DNA from: JBCCRH01 sp039208045
Lineage (GTDB): Bacteria; Bacteroidota; Bacteroidia; Chitinophagales; Saprospiraceae
Assembly: GCA_039208045.1 (NCBI GenBank)
Contig: JBCCRH010000384.1
Span: 1 to 6,016 of the forward strand
Direction: 5' to 3'
DNA: 6,016 nucleotides
Part shown: positions 1 to 5,353 of the stretch, piece after piece
Numbering within the stretch: the stretch's first letter is position 1
Layout: each line of letters starts with the position of its first letter
Made by a program: the position numbers and the translations under genes
Notes under the pieces: generated by a model
Database searches by the model: none
What the model saw: the letters and a program-made list of their open reading frames with translations, nothing else
What the model was told of the DNA's origin: nothing

Positions 1-1310
1 GCTTCAAACTGAGCACGTTCTTTGGCAATCTGCTCTTGGTAGGCGGCCCGTTCTTGTTGCACGGCTTCCAGATTATCATTTAGGCTGGATAGCTTTAGCT
101 GTAGCAATTGAATCTCTTCATTTCGCTTTAAATAAGTCTCATCTTGCTCCAGTGAAGCCGTGAGCATGGATGGGTCATAGTCTAGCTCCTCCAGTACATC
201 CCCACTTAGTGCAATGCTATTACTTTCCGAGAAAAAACCCTCAGCATTTGCCGAAAGGCTAACATCGATTCCTTGGGGAATAATAGCCTGATAGGTTCCA
301 TCTGCTGCTACCGTAATTGTTCTTGGCCGCTCTTCTTCACCTACCGAACTAATCGCAATAGCCACTTCTGCTGGAACGACCTCTCCAAGCAGTCGCCCTT
401 TAAGTACCGTGGCAGGCTCTGGCCGTAGTTGTTTGGGCAAATCTAGGGCTAGTAGCTGCCCTATCCCTTCAGGCATTTCACGACTCAGGTAAGCACGCTT
501 TCCTGAAGCATCTACAGTAAGCGCCCACTCGTTAGCCTCTGTATTTAGACTAGCCCCAAGATTTTCTGGTGTACTCCACTGCATCCAGCTTTGGTCTAAG
601 CGCTTACTTCGGTATACATCTTGCCCTCCGAAGCCATTTGCGCCATCTCTACTAAAATAGATCGTCTTACCATCGTAGGCGAGATAGATACTTTGCTCGT
701 TATCTGTTGTATTGACCTCCGGCCCAAGGGGCTGGGCTTTTCCCCAAGTAGTTGGCGAAAGCCTCCTAGAAAAGAAAAGATCAAAATCTTGCTTGTCGGT
801 CAGTGCAGAAAACAGCAGCACCCTCCCATCTGCACTCACGTGCATATCCGCAATAACAGCCCAATTCGACCGACCCAAAATCGTCATGGGCTTTGGATTA
901 GACCAGCGGCGCCCTTGCTGAGTCGAAAAACCTAGCGCTTTCCAATTTTCAGCAATAAAAAGAGTATCCTCACTACTAGAAATCCCCACAATTTGATTAG
1001 CCAATCGGTTATTTACAGGTGCCCCAATATTAATCGCCTTGCACCACTGCCCATTCGATTGTTGGTAGCTTACCCAAATATCACTCAAATTATCAACCCC
1101 AATATTTTGCCGTTGCCCCTGCTGTGAAAAAAATAAAGAAACTCCACTTGGCCCCACAAGTGGCCCTAAGTAAGCGGTAGTGGACGCATCAGGAAACAGT
1201 TCAATCATTGGGAGGGAGGCAGAAGAACCTGAAAATTGCCCACCTTCTATCTGAGCAAACATAATAGCAGGAAACAGTAAAAAGCACAAAGAGTAGGTTA
1301 GGTTAGACAT
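1..1310 (-). CDS. Exported PD40 beta-propeller / coiled-coil protein, C-terminus outside window
   Basis: The reading frame is open from an ATG at 1310-1308 to the left edge (436 codons seen), so the C-terminus is missing. Residues 1-19 form a signal peptide (hydrophobic SLCFLLFPAIMF, likely cleavage before Gln20). Residues about 45-290 hold PD40/WD40-like propeller repeats; the clearest blades are DGRVLLFSAL (161-170) and DGKTIYFSRDGANGFGGQDV (213-232), each followed by W-x-x-P/A-x-x-LG. Residues about 300-362 resemble a carboxypeptidase-regulatory / Ig-like domain (VLKGRLLGE, ADGTYQAIIPQG). From about 385 the chain turns into a charged, Gln/Glu/Leu-rich heptad pattern typical of a coiled coil. 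In Bacteroidota this order often ends in an OmpA-like peptidoglycan-binding domain, which would lie outside the window. It is probably a periplasmic or outer-membrane-associated structural protein. The regulator gene upstream on the same strand ends 110 bases before it. Exact function is not recognisable. Confidence 0.85.
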   Translation of the reverse strand, partial: MSNLTYSLCFLLFPAIMFAQIEGGQFSGSSASLPMIELFPDASTTAYLGPLVGPSGVSLFFSQQGQRQNIGVDNLSDIWVSYQQSNGQWCKAINIGAPVNNRLANQIVGISSSEDTLFIAENWKALGFSTQQGRRWSNPKPMTILGRSNWAVIADMHVSADGRVLLFSALTDKQDFDLFFSRRLSPTTWGKAQPLGPEVNTTDNEQSIYLAYDGKTIYFSRDGANGFGGQDVYRSKRLDQSWMQWSTPENLGASLNTEANEWALTVDASGKRAYLSREMPEGIGQLLALDLPKQLRPEPATVLKGRLLGEVVPAEVAIAISSVGEEERPRTITVAADGTYQAIIPQGIDVSLSANAEGFFSESNSIALSGDVLEELDYDPSMLTASLEQDETYLKRNEEIQLLQLKLSSLNDNLEAVQQERAAYQEQIAKERAQFE

Positions 1311-1333
1311 AACATCCCGATTTTCCAGAAGAA

Positions 1334-1388
1334 AAGTAATTGCCTAGTTAGGACGACTTTATGGTGTGTGTCGTCACTCTGATTACTT
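1334..1388. repeat. Nested inverted repeat in regulator / PD40 gene spacer
   Basis: The 110-base spacer between the regulator and the PD40 gene holds two nested inverted repeats. The outer arms are AAGTAAT (1334-1340) and ATTACTT (1382-1388); the inner arms are GACGAC (1352-1357) and GTCGTC (1370-1375) around a 12-base loop. The structure could be a weak terminator for the regulator gene, a 5'-leader hairpin of the PD40 mRNA, or an operator. No clean T-run follows the outer arm on the minus strand (ATTACTTTTCTTC), which argues against an ordinary terminator. Confidence 0.35.
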
Positions 1389-1389
1389 A

Positions 1390-1397
1390 CAAAAATA
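1390..1397 (-). promoter_or_regulatory. Possible -7 promoter box for PD40 gene
   Basis: Read on the minus strand this is TATTTTTG, which fits the Bacteroidota -7 consensus TAnnTTTG. It lies about 80 bases before the PD40 start codon. No TTG/TTTG -33 element is seen at the right distance upstream. The region is A/T-rich, so a chance match is quite possible, and the gene may instead be read through from the regulator. Confidence 0.25.
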
Positions 1398-1420
1398 AGA
1401 TGCAGGAAGTTTAAATAAGT

Positions 1421-2152
1421 TTAATACGCCATGTTAAGCTTTTCGAGCAGGGCCTCTCTTTTTCGGATAGAGACCTCAATGAGCTTGCCATCCACCATTT
1501 CAATCGCTCCTTTTCTACCTTTGATGAAGCGCTGCACATAATTTAAGTTGACCAAGTGGGACTTGTGTGCTCTAAAAAAGTGGGCACTATCCAGTAGACA
1601 TTCATAGTGCTTGAGTGTGCGGGTGATAAAGATAGACGCTGCGTTCTTCAGATACACTTGCGTGTAATTTCCATTAGCCTCACACCTAACAATATCTTGC
1701 TGCCGGACGAAGGTAAAGCCCTCGCTGGTAGGCAAAGCAATTTTATTGGATTGCTGAATTTTGTGCTCCAGAGGTGTACTGGGAAAATGAAGGCCCAAGC
1801 GCTGCTGTGCCTTCTCTATAGCTCTCTCCAAACAAGGCACGGATAGAGGTTCTACCAAATAATCAGCAACAAAGTACTGGAACGCTTCGAGGGCAGCATC
1901 CGGACTAACATGATATACAATGGTTTCGAAGAGGGTACTTGCTGGAAGCTGCGGCAAAATATCAAGTCCTTTACCAGAGGGGAGTTGCACGCGCAAGAAA
2001 ACAATACACGGCTGATAACGCTCCACTAAACCCATACCACATTCGATGTTGTCGGCAACACCGCGAATGATAATTTTAGGGAAGTGAACAGCGCATCTCG
2101 ATTCAATTAAACGAATCGTCTCCTGGTTATCATCAATGATAACTCCGTGCAT
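1421..2152 (-). CDS. LytTR-family response regulator with degenerate receiver domain
   Basis: This 243-residue protein has a receiver-like N-terminus (about 1-118) and a C-terminal LytTR DNA-binding domain (about 137-240). The LytTR part is well conserved: FVRQQDIVRCEANGNYTQVY (148-167), FITRTLKHYE (175-184) and FFRAHKSHLVNLNYV (192-206). The receiver keeps the acidic pair Asp7-Asp8 and the fold landmarks VADYL and AIEKA. The usual FLD phosphorylation motif, however, reads FLR (52-54), so the acceptor Asp is Arg54. The switch Thr position is His81 and the conserved Lys of the L-x-K-P motif is Glu101. Family knowledge says such a receiver cannot be phosphorylated in the normal way, so it probably works constitutively or through partner or ligand binding. 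No histidine kinase gene is adjacent. ATG is chosen because the first beta strand (GVIIDD) starts at residue 3. There is no Shine-Dalgarno sequence; a -7 box lies 30 bases upstream. Target genes are unknown. Confidence 0.92.
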   Translation of the reverse strand: MHGVIIDDNQETIRLIESRCAVHFPKIIIRGVADNIECGMGLVERYQPCIVFLRVQLPSGKGLDILPQLPASTLFETIVYHVSPDAALEAFQYFVADYLVEPLSVPCLERAIEKAQQRLGLHFPSTPLEHKIQQSNKIALPTSEGFTFVRQQDIVRCEANGNYTQVYLKNAASIFITRTLKHYECLLDSAHFFRAHKSHLVNLNYVQRFIKGRKGAIEMVDGKLIEVSIRKREALLEKLNMAY

Positions 2153-2182
2153 AATAGTAGTGGTTCTTGTGTGTTTGCTTTA

Positions 2183-2190
2183 CAAATATA
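2183..2190 (-). promoter_or_regulatory. -7 promoter box of the LytTR regulator gene
   Basis: On the minus strand this is TATATTTG, an exact fit to TAnnTTTG and identical to the octamer upstream of nadE. It ends 30 bases before the regulator's ATG. The expected -33 region falls at about 2205-2215, inside the end of the palindromic repeat (2206-2368), and holds no TTG on the minus strand. The promoter is therefore either weak, activator-dependent, or altered by the repeat. Confidence 0.55.
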
Positions 2191-2205
2191 AAAAAAAGAG
2201 GTGAC

Positions 2206-2368
2206 TAGACTTGTTCCGCCAGTCGCGAATGAGCGAAAGCGTAGCAAATTTTATTCTGAACAAGGCAAAAAACGCAGGCGATGCCTAAGCATCGGCGAGG
2301 CTTTTTAACGCAGTGCAGGATAAAATTTTGCCGCTTGCAGCCATTTAGTGACTGACGAAACAAGTCTA
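2206..2368. repeat. 163-bp imperfect palindrome, MITE-like interspersed repeat
   Basis: The two halves are imperfect reverse complements over the full length. The ends are a perfect 10-bp inverted repeat, TAGACTTGTT (2206-2215) and AACAAGTCTA (2359-2368). Further paired blocks include CAGTC/GACTG, AAGCG/CGCTT, ATTTTAT/ATAAAAT and AAAAA/TTTTT, and the centre is the hairpin CGATGC-CTAA-GCATCG. No coding frame is evident inside. The right end touches the stop codon of the reductase gene (2371-2369) and the left end lies 16 bases from the regulator's -7 box. Termini flanked by TA would also fit mobilisation by a TA-targeting (IS630/mariner-like) transposase, but TA is self-complementary and cannot be told from the repeat itself. 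Size and form fit a non-autonomous mobile repeat or a long intergenic RNA hairpin; copy number elsewhere is unknown. Confidence 0.7.
2271..2305. terminator. Terminator-like core hairpin of the palindrome
   Basis: A perfect 6-bp stem CGATGC / GCATCG (2279-2284, 2289-2294) with a CTAA loop sits at the centre of the palindrome. On the minus strand it is followed after GCCTGCG by a run of T (plus-strand A-run ending at 2272); on the plus strand by GGCGAGGC and TTTTT (2302-2306). With the surrounding partly paired GC-rich flanks this resembles a bidirectional intrinsic terminator. It would end the minus-strand reductase transcript before the regulator. The gap between the strict stem and the T-run (about 7 bases) weakens the call. 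Confidence 0.4.
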
Positions 2369-3469
2369 CTATACATCAAAAGTAATTTCTAGCTCTGGGC
2401 TTGTTGGCCGCGCTTGGCACGTTAAAATATAGCCGGCTGCTACTTCCTCTTCATCTAGCGCGTAGCAAGCATCCATTTTCACGGTTCCATTCTTCACTTT
2501 TGCGATACAAGAGGAACAAGCACCAGAAGTACAAGAATAAGGCGGATCCAGCTTTTGTTCCAGCAAAGCATCCAATACAGTCGATGCACTATCCATTTCC
2601 AATTCAGTAGCCTTCCCATCCAGATGCACCATAATCTTGGCGGTGCCATTTGTAGCAGCTCCATTGGTGGCAGCAACGAGCTTTGAGGTGAATCGTTCGG
2701 TATGGATGGCTCCTTTCTCAATCCCCAGTTGTAGTAGTTTATCTTCTACCGTATCAATCATCTCCCCTGGCCCACAAATAAAATACGCTGCCTTTTTGCT
2801 GCGGCGTGGATATTCCTCTAAAAAGGTGGCGACTTCTTTCTCATCAATACGCCCTACACTACCCTGCCAGCTTAAAGTACCCTTACTGAATAAGCCAGCA
2901 AGTCCCTTTGATTTTTCACGCTTGGGCTGACTCAAAATATGTTTGACAATCAGTTGATCTGAATAGCGTTTTTCTAGTTGGGCAAGCCCTTCTTTAAAGA
3001 TGATAGACGCTTCGTTGCGATTGCCATATAATAAATAGACCGTACTAGCAGGCTCCTTTTCGAGAACGGTTTTTAAGATGGAATACAAAGGCGTAATACC
3101 GCTTCCTGCCCCAAATAGGTAGTAGGTCTTCTGCTGATCAGCGTCTAATGGTGTGAAAAAGCGACCATCTGGCTCCATCACTTCTATTTCCATCCCTGGC
3201 TTCGCCTGATTGTTTAGATAGTTAGATACTAAGCCCTTTTCAACACGCTTCACCGTTACTTCGATATCCTCATCCAATGGGCTACTGCACATGGAGTATG
3301 CCCGTCGTACTTCTTCGCCATTAATAGTTAATTTTAGGGTTAGGTATTGCCCCTGCTGATAGTCAAATGCTGCTTGCTGGGCCTCTGGCACAGCAAAAGC
3401 AATAGATACAGCATCAGCTGTTTCTGGACGAACGTTCTTGACAGTAAGTGTATAAAATTTCTTGCTCAT
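2369..3469 (-). CDS. NAD(P)H:flavin reductase with C-terminal [2Fe-2S] ferredoxin domain (PaaE/XylA type)
   Basis: This 366-residue cytoplasmic electron-transfer protein moves electrons from NAD(P)H through FAD to a [2Fe-2S] cluster and on to an oxygenase. The FAD-binding domain (about 1-105) has RAYS (56-59) and GLVSNYL (79-85). The nicotinamide domain (about 113-260) has GAGSGITP (120-127), LLYGNR (146-151), FICGPGEMID (230-239) and HTERF (256-260). A low-complexity linker AATNGAATNG (266-275) joins a plant-type ferredoxin domain with cluster ligands Cys313, Cys318, Cys321 and Cys351 in the order C-x4-C-x2-C-x29-C. All key residues are present and the length is usual for PaaE-like reductases. 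The closest named relatives are phenylacetyl-CoA epoxidase reductase PaaE and related Rieske or di-iron oxygenase reductases, but no paaABCD genes are nearby. Its divergent neighbour is alkB, suggesting it may feed that enzyme. The start ATG gives the family N-terminus FYTLTVKNVRPET; the stop TAG abuts the palindromic repeat. Confidence 0.93.
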   Translation of the reverse strand: MSKKFYTLTVKNVRPETADAVSIAFAVPEAQQAAFDYQQGQYLTLKLTINGEEVRRAYSMCSSPLDEDIEVTVKRVEKGLVSNYLNNQAKPGMEIEVMEPDGRFFTPLDADQQKTYYLFGAGSGITPLYSILKTVLEKEPASTVYLLYGNRNEASIIFKEGLAQLEKRYSDQLIVKHILSQPKREKSKGLAGLFSKGTLSWQGSVGRIDEKEVATFLEEYPRRSKKAAYFICGPGEMIDTVEDKLLQLGIEKGAIHTERFTSKLVAATNGAATNGTAKIMVHLDGKATELEMDSASTVLDALLEQKLDPPYSCTSGACSSCIAKVKNGTVKMDACYALDEEEVAAGYILTCQARPTSPELEITFDV

Positions 3470-3659
3470 GCTTCCGTATTTTCTCTTGTCGATACAATGT
3501 ATAGCAACTCAAACAGTAAAGTAATCATTGTGTTTAGGAACCGTAAAATTGTTTTGATAGAGTAATAGACTCTAGGTCGATTCTCAAAAAAGCAGTATTT
3601 TTCAACGGCAAATAAAAAGTCAATTGAATTACCTTATTCAACAACCAAAATGATAGCTC
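3470..3659. promoter_or_regulatory. Divergent control region between reductase and alkB
   Basis: This 190-base A/T-rich spacer separates two divergently transcribed genes, so it must hold or border both promoters. No perfect TAnnTTTG box with a proper -33 partner is visible for either gene. The nearest candidates are TACTGTTTG on the minus strand (3518-3510, one base too long between TA and TTTG) and TATTTTTC on the plus strand (3596-3603, last base wrong). Neither gene has a normally spaced Shine-Dalgarno sequence. Co-regulation of the two genes is inferred from the shared spacer only. Confidence 0.5.
3558..3574. promoter_or_regulatory. Inverted repeat TAGAGT-N5-ACTCTA, possible operator
   Basis: A perfect 6-bp inverted repeat with a 5-base spacer (TAGAGT AATAG ACTCTA) lies almost midway in the divergent spacer. 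Its size and position fit a binding site for a dimeric regulator acting on both the reductase and alkB. A short palindrome can occur by chance in 190 bases, and no cognate regulator can be named. Confidence 0.3.
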
Positions 3660-4724
3660 ATGTGGAGAGATACTAAATATCTAATCGCTTACATCGCCCC
3701 TCTTTCTGTCTTTTTTGCCATCTGGGCAAAAGGCATTTGGTCTTTTTCTGGGATTTATGTCGCTTTTATCTTGATCCCTATCCTGGATGAACTGGTGCCT
3801 TCTTCAACTACCAATCTATCCACTGAGCAAGAACGCTCAAAGCTTTCTAACCAGTTTTTTGATTGGTTACTCTATCTCAATCTACCCATCATATACGCCA
3901 TCATTGCCTACTTTTTTTACACCCTTACCACAGCAGAATTAGCCACTTATGAGGTGGCAGGACTGGTATGCAGCACAGGCCTTTTGGTCGGTACGATTGG
4001 AATTAATGTGGCACATGAGCTAGGGCACCGCGCCAACAAGCGCGAGCAGTGGATCGCAAAGTTCTTACTGCTTTCTGGATTATACATGCACTTTTTTATC
4101 GAGCACAATAGAGGCCACCACAAAAATGTAGCTACCGATCAAGACCCAGCTTCGTCTCGCTATGGCGAAATGATCTACGTATTTTGGTTTCGCTCGGTCG
4201 TAGGAGGCTATTTTAGCGCGTGGCGCCTCGAAGCACAGCGTTTAAAGCGTGAAGGCCTTTCCTTTTGGAGTATTCACAATCAAATGTTTCACTACACGCT
4301 TATTCAGGGAGCTTACCTTGCCCTCATTGGCTTGATTTGGGGGGCTAGCATGATCCCTTATGCCATTGGTATTGCTGTGTTTGGCTTCCTATTGCTCGAA
4401 AGTGTCAACTACATTGAGCATTATGGCTTGCGCCGAAAGAAGCTGGCCAGCGGTCGTTTCGAAAAGGTAGGGCCACATCATTCCTGGAACTCCAACCACG
4501 AAGTGGGTCGTATTTTCCTCTATGAGTTAACGCGCCATTCTGACCACCACTTCAAAGCAAGTCGGAAGTACCAAGTGCTTCGCCATTTTGACGAAAGTCC
4601 ACAGCTACCGCTGGGCTATCCTGCTTCTATTTTGGCATCGCTGGTGCCGCCGCTATGGTTTGCTATTATGAATAAACGCGTGAAGGCTTATAAACAACAG
4701 CAACAAGTCGAATTTGCAAACTAA
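3660..4724 (+). CDS. alkB: AlkB-type membrane di-iron alkane 1-monooxygenase
   Basis: This 354-residue integral inner-membrane protein belongs to the family that hydroxylates terminal carbons of alkanes using O2 and two electrons. The His boxes that bind the two irons are all present: HELGH (119-123), EHNRGHH (148-154) with the following VATDQDPAS, NYIEHYG (250-256), which is the HYG signature separating AlkB from fatty-acid desaturases, and RHSDHH (292-297) preceded by HHSWNSNH (273-280). About six hydrophobic spans are seen, at roughly 8-24, 28-44, 68-89, 98-117, 212-231 and 232-249, with another hydrophobic stretch near 320-336. It is shorter than the approximately 400-residue Pseudomonas AlkB, and position 291, usually Gln in LQRHSDHH, is Thr. 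No rubredoxin domain is fused and no rubredoxin gene is visible; the divergent [2Fe-2S] reductase is the likely electron source. The chain length of the substrate cannot be predicted. ATG 3660 is the first in-frame start; no clear Shine-Dalgarno sequence. The deaminase gene follows after 6 bases. Confidence 0.92.
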   Translation: MWRDTKYLIAYIAPLSVFFAIWAKGIWSFSGIYVAFILIPILDELVPSSTTNLSTEQERSKLSNQFFDWLLYLNLPIIYAIIAYFFYTLTTAELATYEVAGLVCSTGLLVGTIGINVAHELGHRANKREQWIAKFLLLSGLYMHFFIEHNRGHHKNVATDQDPASSRYGEMIYVFWFRSVVGGYFSAWRLEAQRLKREGLSFWSIHNQMFHYTLIQGAYLALIGLIWGASMIPYAIGIAVFGFLLLESVNYIEHYGLRRKKLASGRFEKVGPHHSWNSNHEVGRIFLYELTRHSDHHFKASRKYQVLRHFDESPQLPLGYPASILASLVPPLWFAIMNKRVKAYKQQQQVEFAN

Positions 4725-4730
4725 CATCAA

Positions 4731-5219
4731 TTGACTGCTCATCATGCTTTCATAAAGGAAACTATAAAGCTTGCGCGACAGTCTGCGCTCCACGGCTTTG
4801 ATCCATTTGGCGCCCTCTTGGTTAAAGAAGGCCAAATAGTGGCGCAATCCATTGATCATTGCATTAGCCTATCCGACCCGACTGCTCACGCAGAGCTAAG
4901 TCTCATCAGCTCCTATTGCCAAAAAAATCTGCTAATAGACCTCAAAGGCTATACCCTCTATAGTAGTACAGAGCCCTGCCTAATGTGCAGCGGAGCCATT
5001 CACTGGGCCAAGCTAGCACGTGTCGTATTTAGCGTAAGCCAAAAAAGCTTGAAGGCGCATAGTGGTGGAAATCCGAAACCTACCTGTGCGGACTATCTGG
5101 CCATTGGAGGACAAAAGATAGAGGTCATTGGCCCTATTCTGGAAGAAGAAGGGCTGCAAGTTTTTCGAGAATTTCCCTTTCAATCTAAACGCAAGCGACA
5201 TACGGACTACTGGCAATAA
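4731..5219 (+). CDS. Small zinc-dependent nucleoside/nucleobase deaminase
   Basis: This 162-residue cytoplasmic protein belongs to the cytidine deaminase-like superfamily (CMP/dCMP, guanine deaminase and TadA branch). Zinc ligands are His53 in the HAE motif and Cys83/Cys86 in EPCLMC; Glu55 is the proton shuttle. PFGALLVKEG (25-34) is the substrate-pocket strand, and AIHWAKLARVVFSVS (89-103) follows the PCxxC helix. The pattern FDPFGALLV and the C-terminal region look more like guanine/nucleoside deaminases than tRNA deaminase TadA, although DPTAHAE is TadA-like; the substrate is undecided. No in-frame ATG precedes the catalytic motif, so TTG at 4731 is taken as start. It gives a complete family N-terminus (HAFIKETIKLARQSA). 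The start lies six bases after the alkB stop and in the same frame, with no Shine-Dalgarno sequence, so translation may depend on ribosomes ending on alkB. A metabolic link to alkB is not evident. Confidence 0.87.
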   Translation: MTAHHAFIKETIKLARQSALHGFDPFGALLVKEGQIVAQSIDHCISLSDPTAHAELSLISSYCQKNLLIDLKGYTLYSSTEPCLMCSGAIHWAKLARVVFSVSQKSLKAHSGGNPKPTCADYLAIGGQKIEVIGPILEEEGLQVFREFPFQSKRKRHTDYWQ

Positions 5220-5229
5220 AAATAACCCG

Positions 5230-5291
5230 CGCGGCCTGCGCAGATAAACCTAGCCCGTGCTCAGTGGATTTGCAATCCACGCGGCCTGCGC
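5230..5291. repeat. 12-bp direct repeats flanking a palindromic hairpin (REP-like)
   Basis: Two exact copies of CGCGGCCTGCGC lie at 5230-5241 and 5280-5291, fifty bases apart. Between them is a perfect hairpin, GTGGATT-TGC-AATCCAC (5264-5280), which touches the second copy. The region is much more GC-rich than the surrounding spacer. This arrangement resembles a small interspersed palindromic (REP-like) element, though no transposase is present and genome copy number cannot be judged here. Confidence 0.55.
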
Positions 5292-5300
5292 TCTTTTTTT
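5264..5300 (+). terminator. Possible intrinsic terminator after the alkB-deaminase unit
   Basis: The 7-bp hairpin at 5264-5280 is followed, after CGCGGCCTGCGCTC with its own short GCG/CGC pairing potential, by seven T (5294-5300), then AC and six A. The order stem, T-run fits termination of the plus-strand transcript 45-80 bases after the deaminase stop. The 13-base gap between the strict stem and the T-run makes the exact structure uncertain. Confidence 0.4.
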
Positions 5301-5330
5301 ACAAAAAAGTTTTGAAGCCTGAGCCCACAA

Positions 5331-5353
5331 CTTAGTTTGATTTTTAAACTAAG
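5331..5353. promoter_or_regulatory. Inverted repeat overlapping nadE -33 region, possible operator
   Basis: CTTAGTTT (5331-5338) and AAACTAAG (5346-5353) are perfect 8-bp inverted arms around a 7-base loop. The left arm overlaps the TTTG taken as the -33 element of the nadE promoter, and the right arm lies in the spacer to the -7 box. That position suits a repressor or activator operator. It is also A/T-rich enough to be fortuitous. The NAD regulators NrtR and NadQ are known in bacteria, but no site match is claimed. Confidence 0.4.

Noticed and set aside
596..784. Minus-strand short frame inside the PD40 gene
   Set aside because: It is out of frame with the long open frame from 1310 and resembles no known protein.
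621..935. Plus-strand open frame opposite the PD40 gene
   Set aside because: It lies entirely antisense to a continuous coding frame with clear PD40 motifs, and its own translation shows no recognisable domain.
2206..2368. Structured RNA gene or riboswitch
   Set aside because: Pairing is one long simple palindrome without conserved side helices, and it lies downstream of a stop and mostly upstream of the next promoter on the coding strand.
2637..2930. Plus-strand open frame opposite the reductase
   Set aside because: Antisense to the conserved nicotinamide-binding domain; no ribosome site or domain.
2369..3469. Phenylacetate degradation cluster (paaE) as a firm call
   Set aside because: The domain order matches PaaE, but no paaA, paaB, paaC or paaD gene lies beside it, so only the reductase class is claimed.
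3660..4724. Fatty-acid desaturase as identity of the membrane di-iron protein
   Set aside because: The NYIEHYG motif and the HHSWNSNH...RHSDHH arrangement are AlkB-family features not found in desaturases.
4731..5219. tRNA adenosine deaminase TadA
   Set aside because: DPTAHAE is shared, but the expected G-E-V-P-V-G-A strand and the Asn before the HAE segment are replaced; a nucleoside deaminase is more likely.
5226..5300. CRISPR repeat-spacer array
   Set aside because: Only two 12-bp repeats are present, too short and too few, and no cas gene is in the window.
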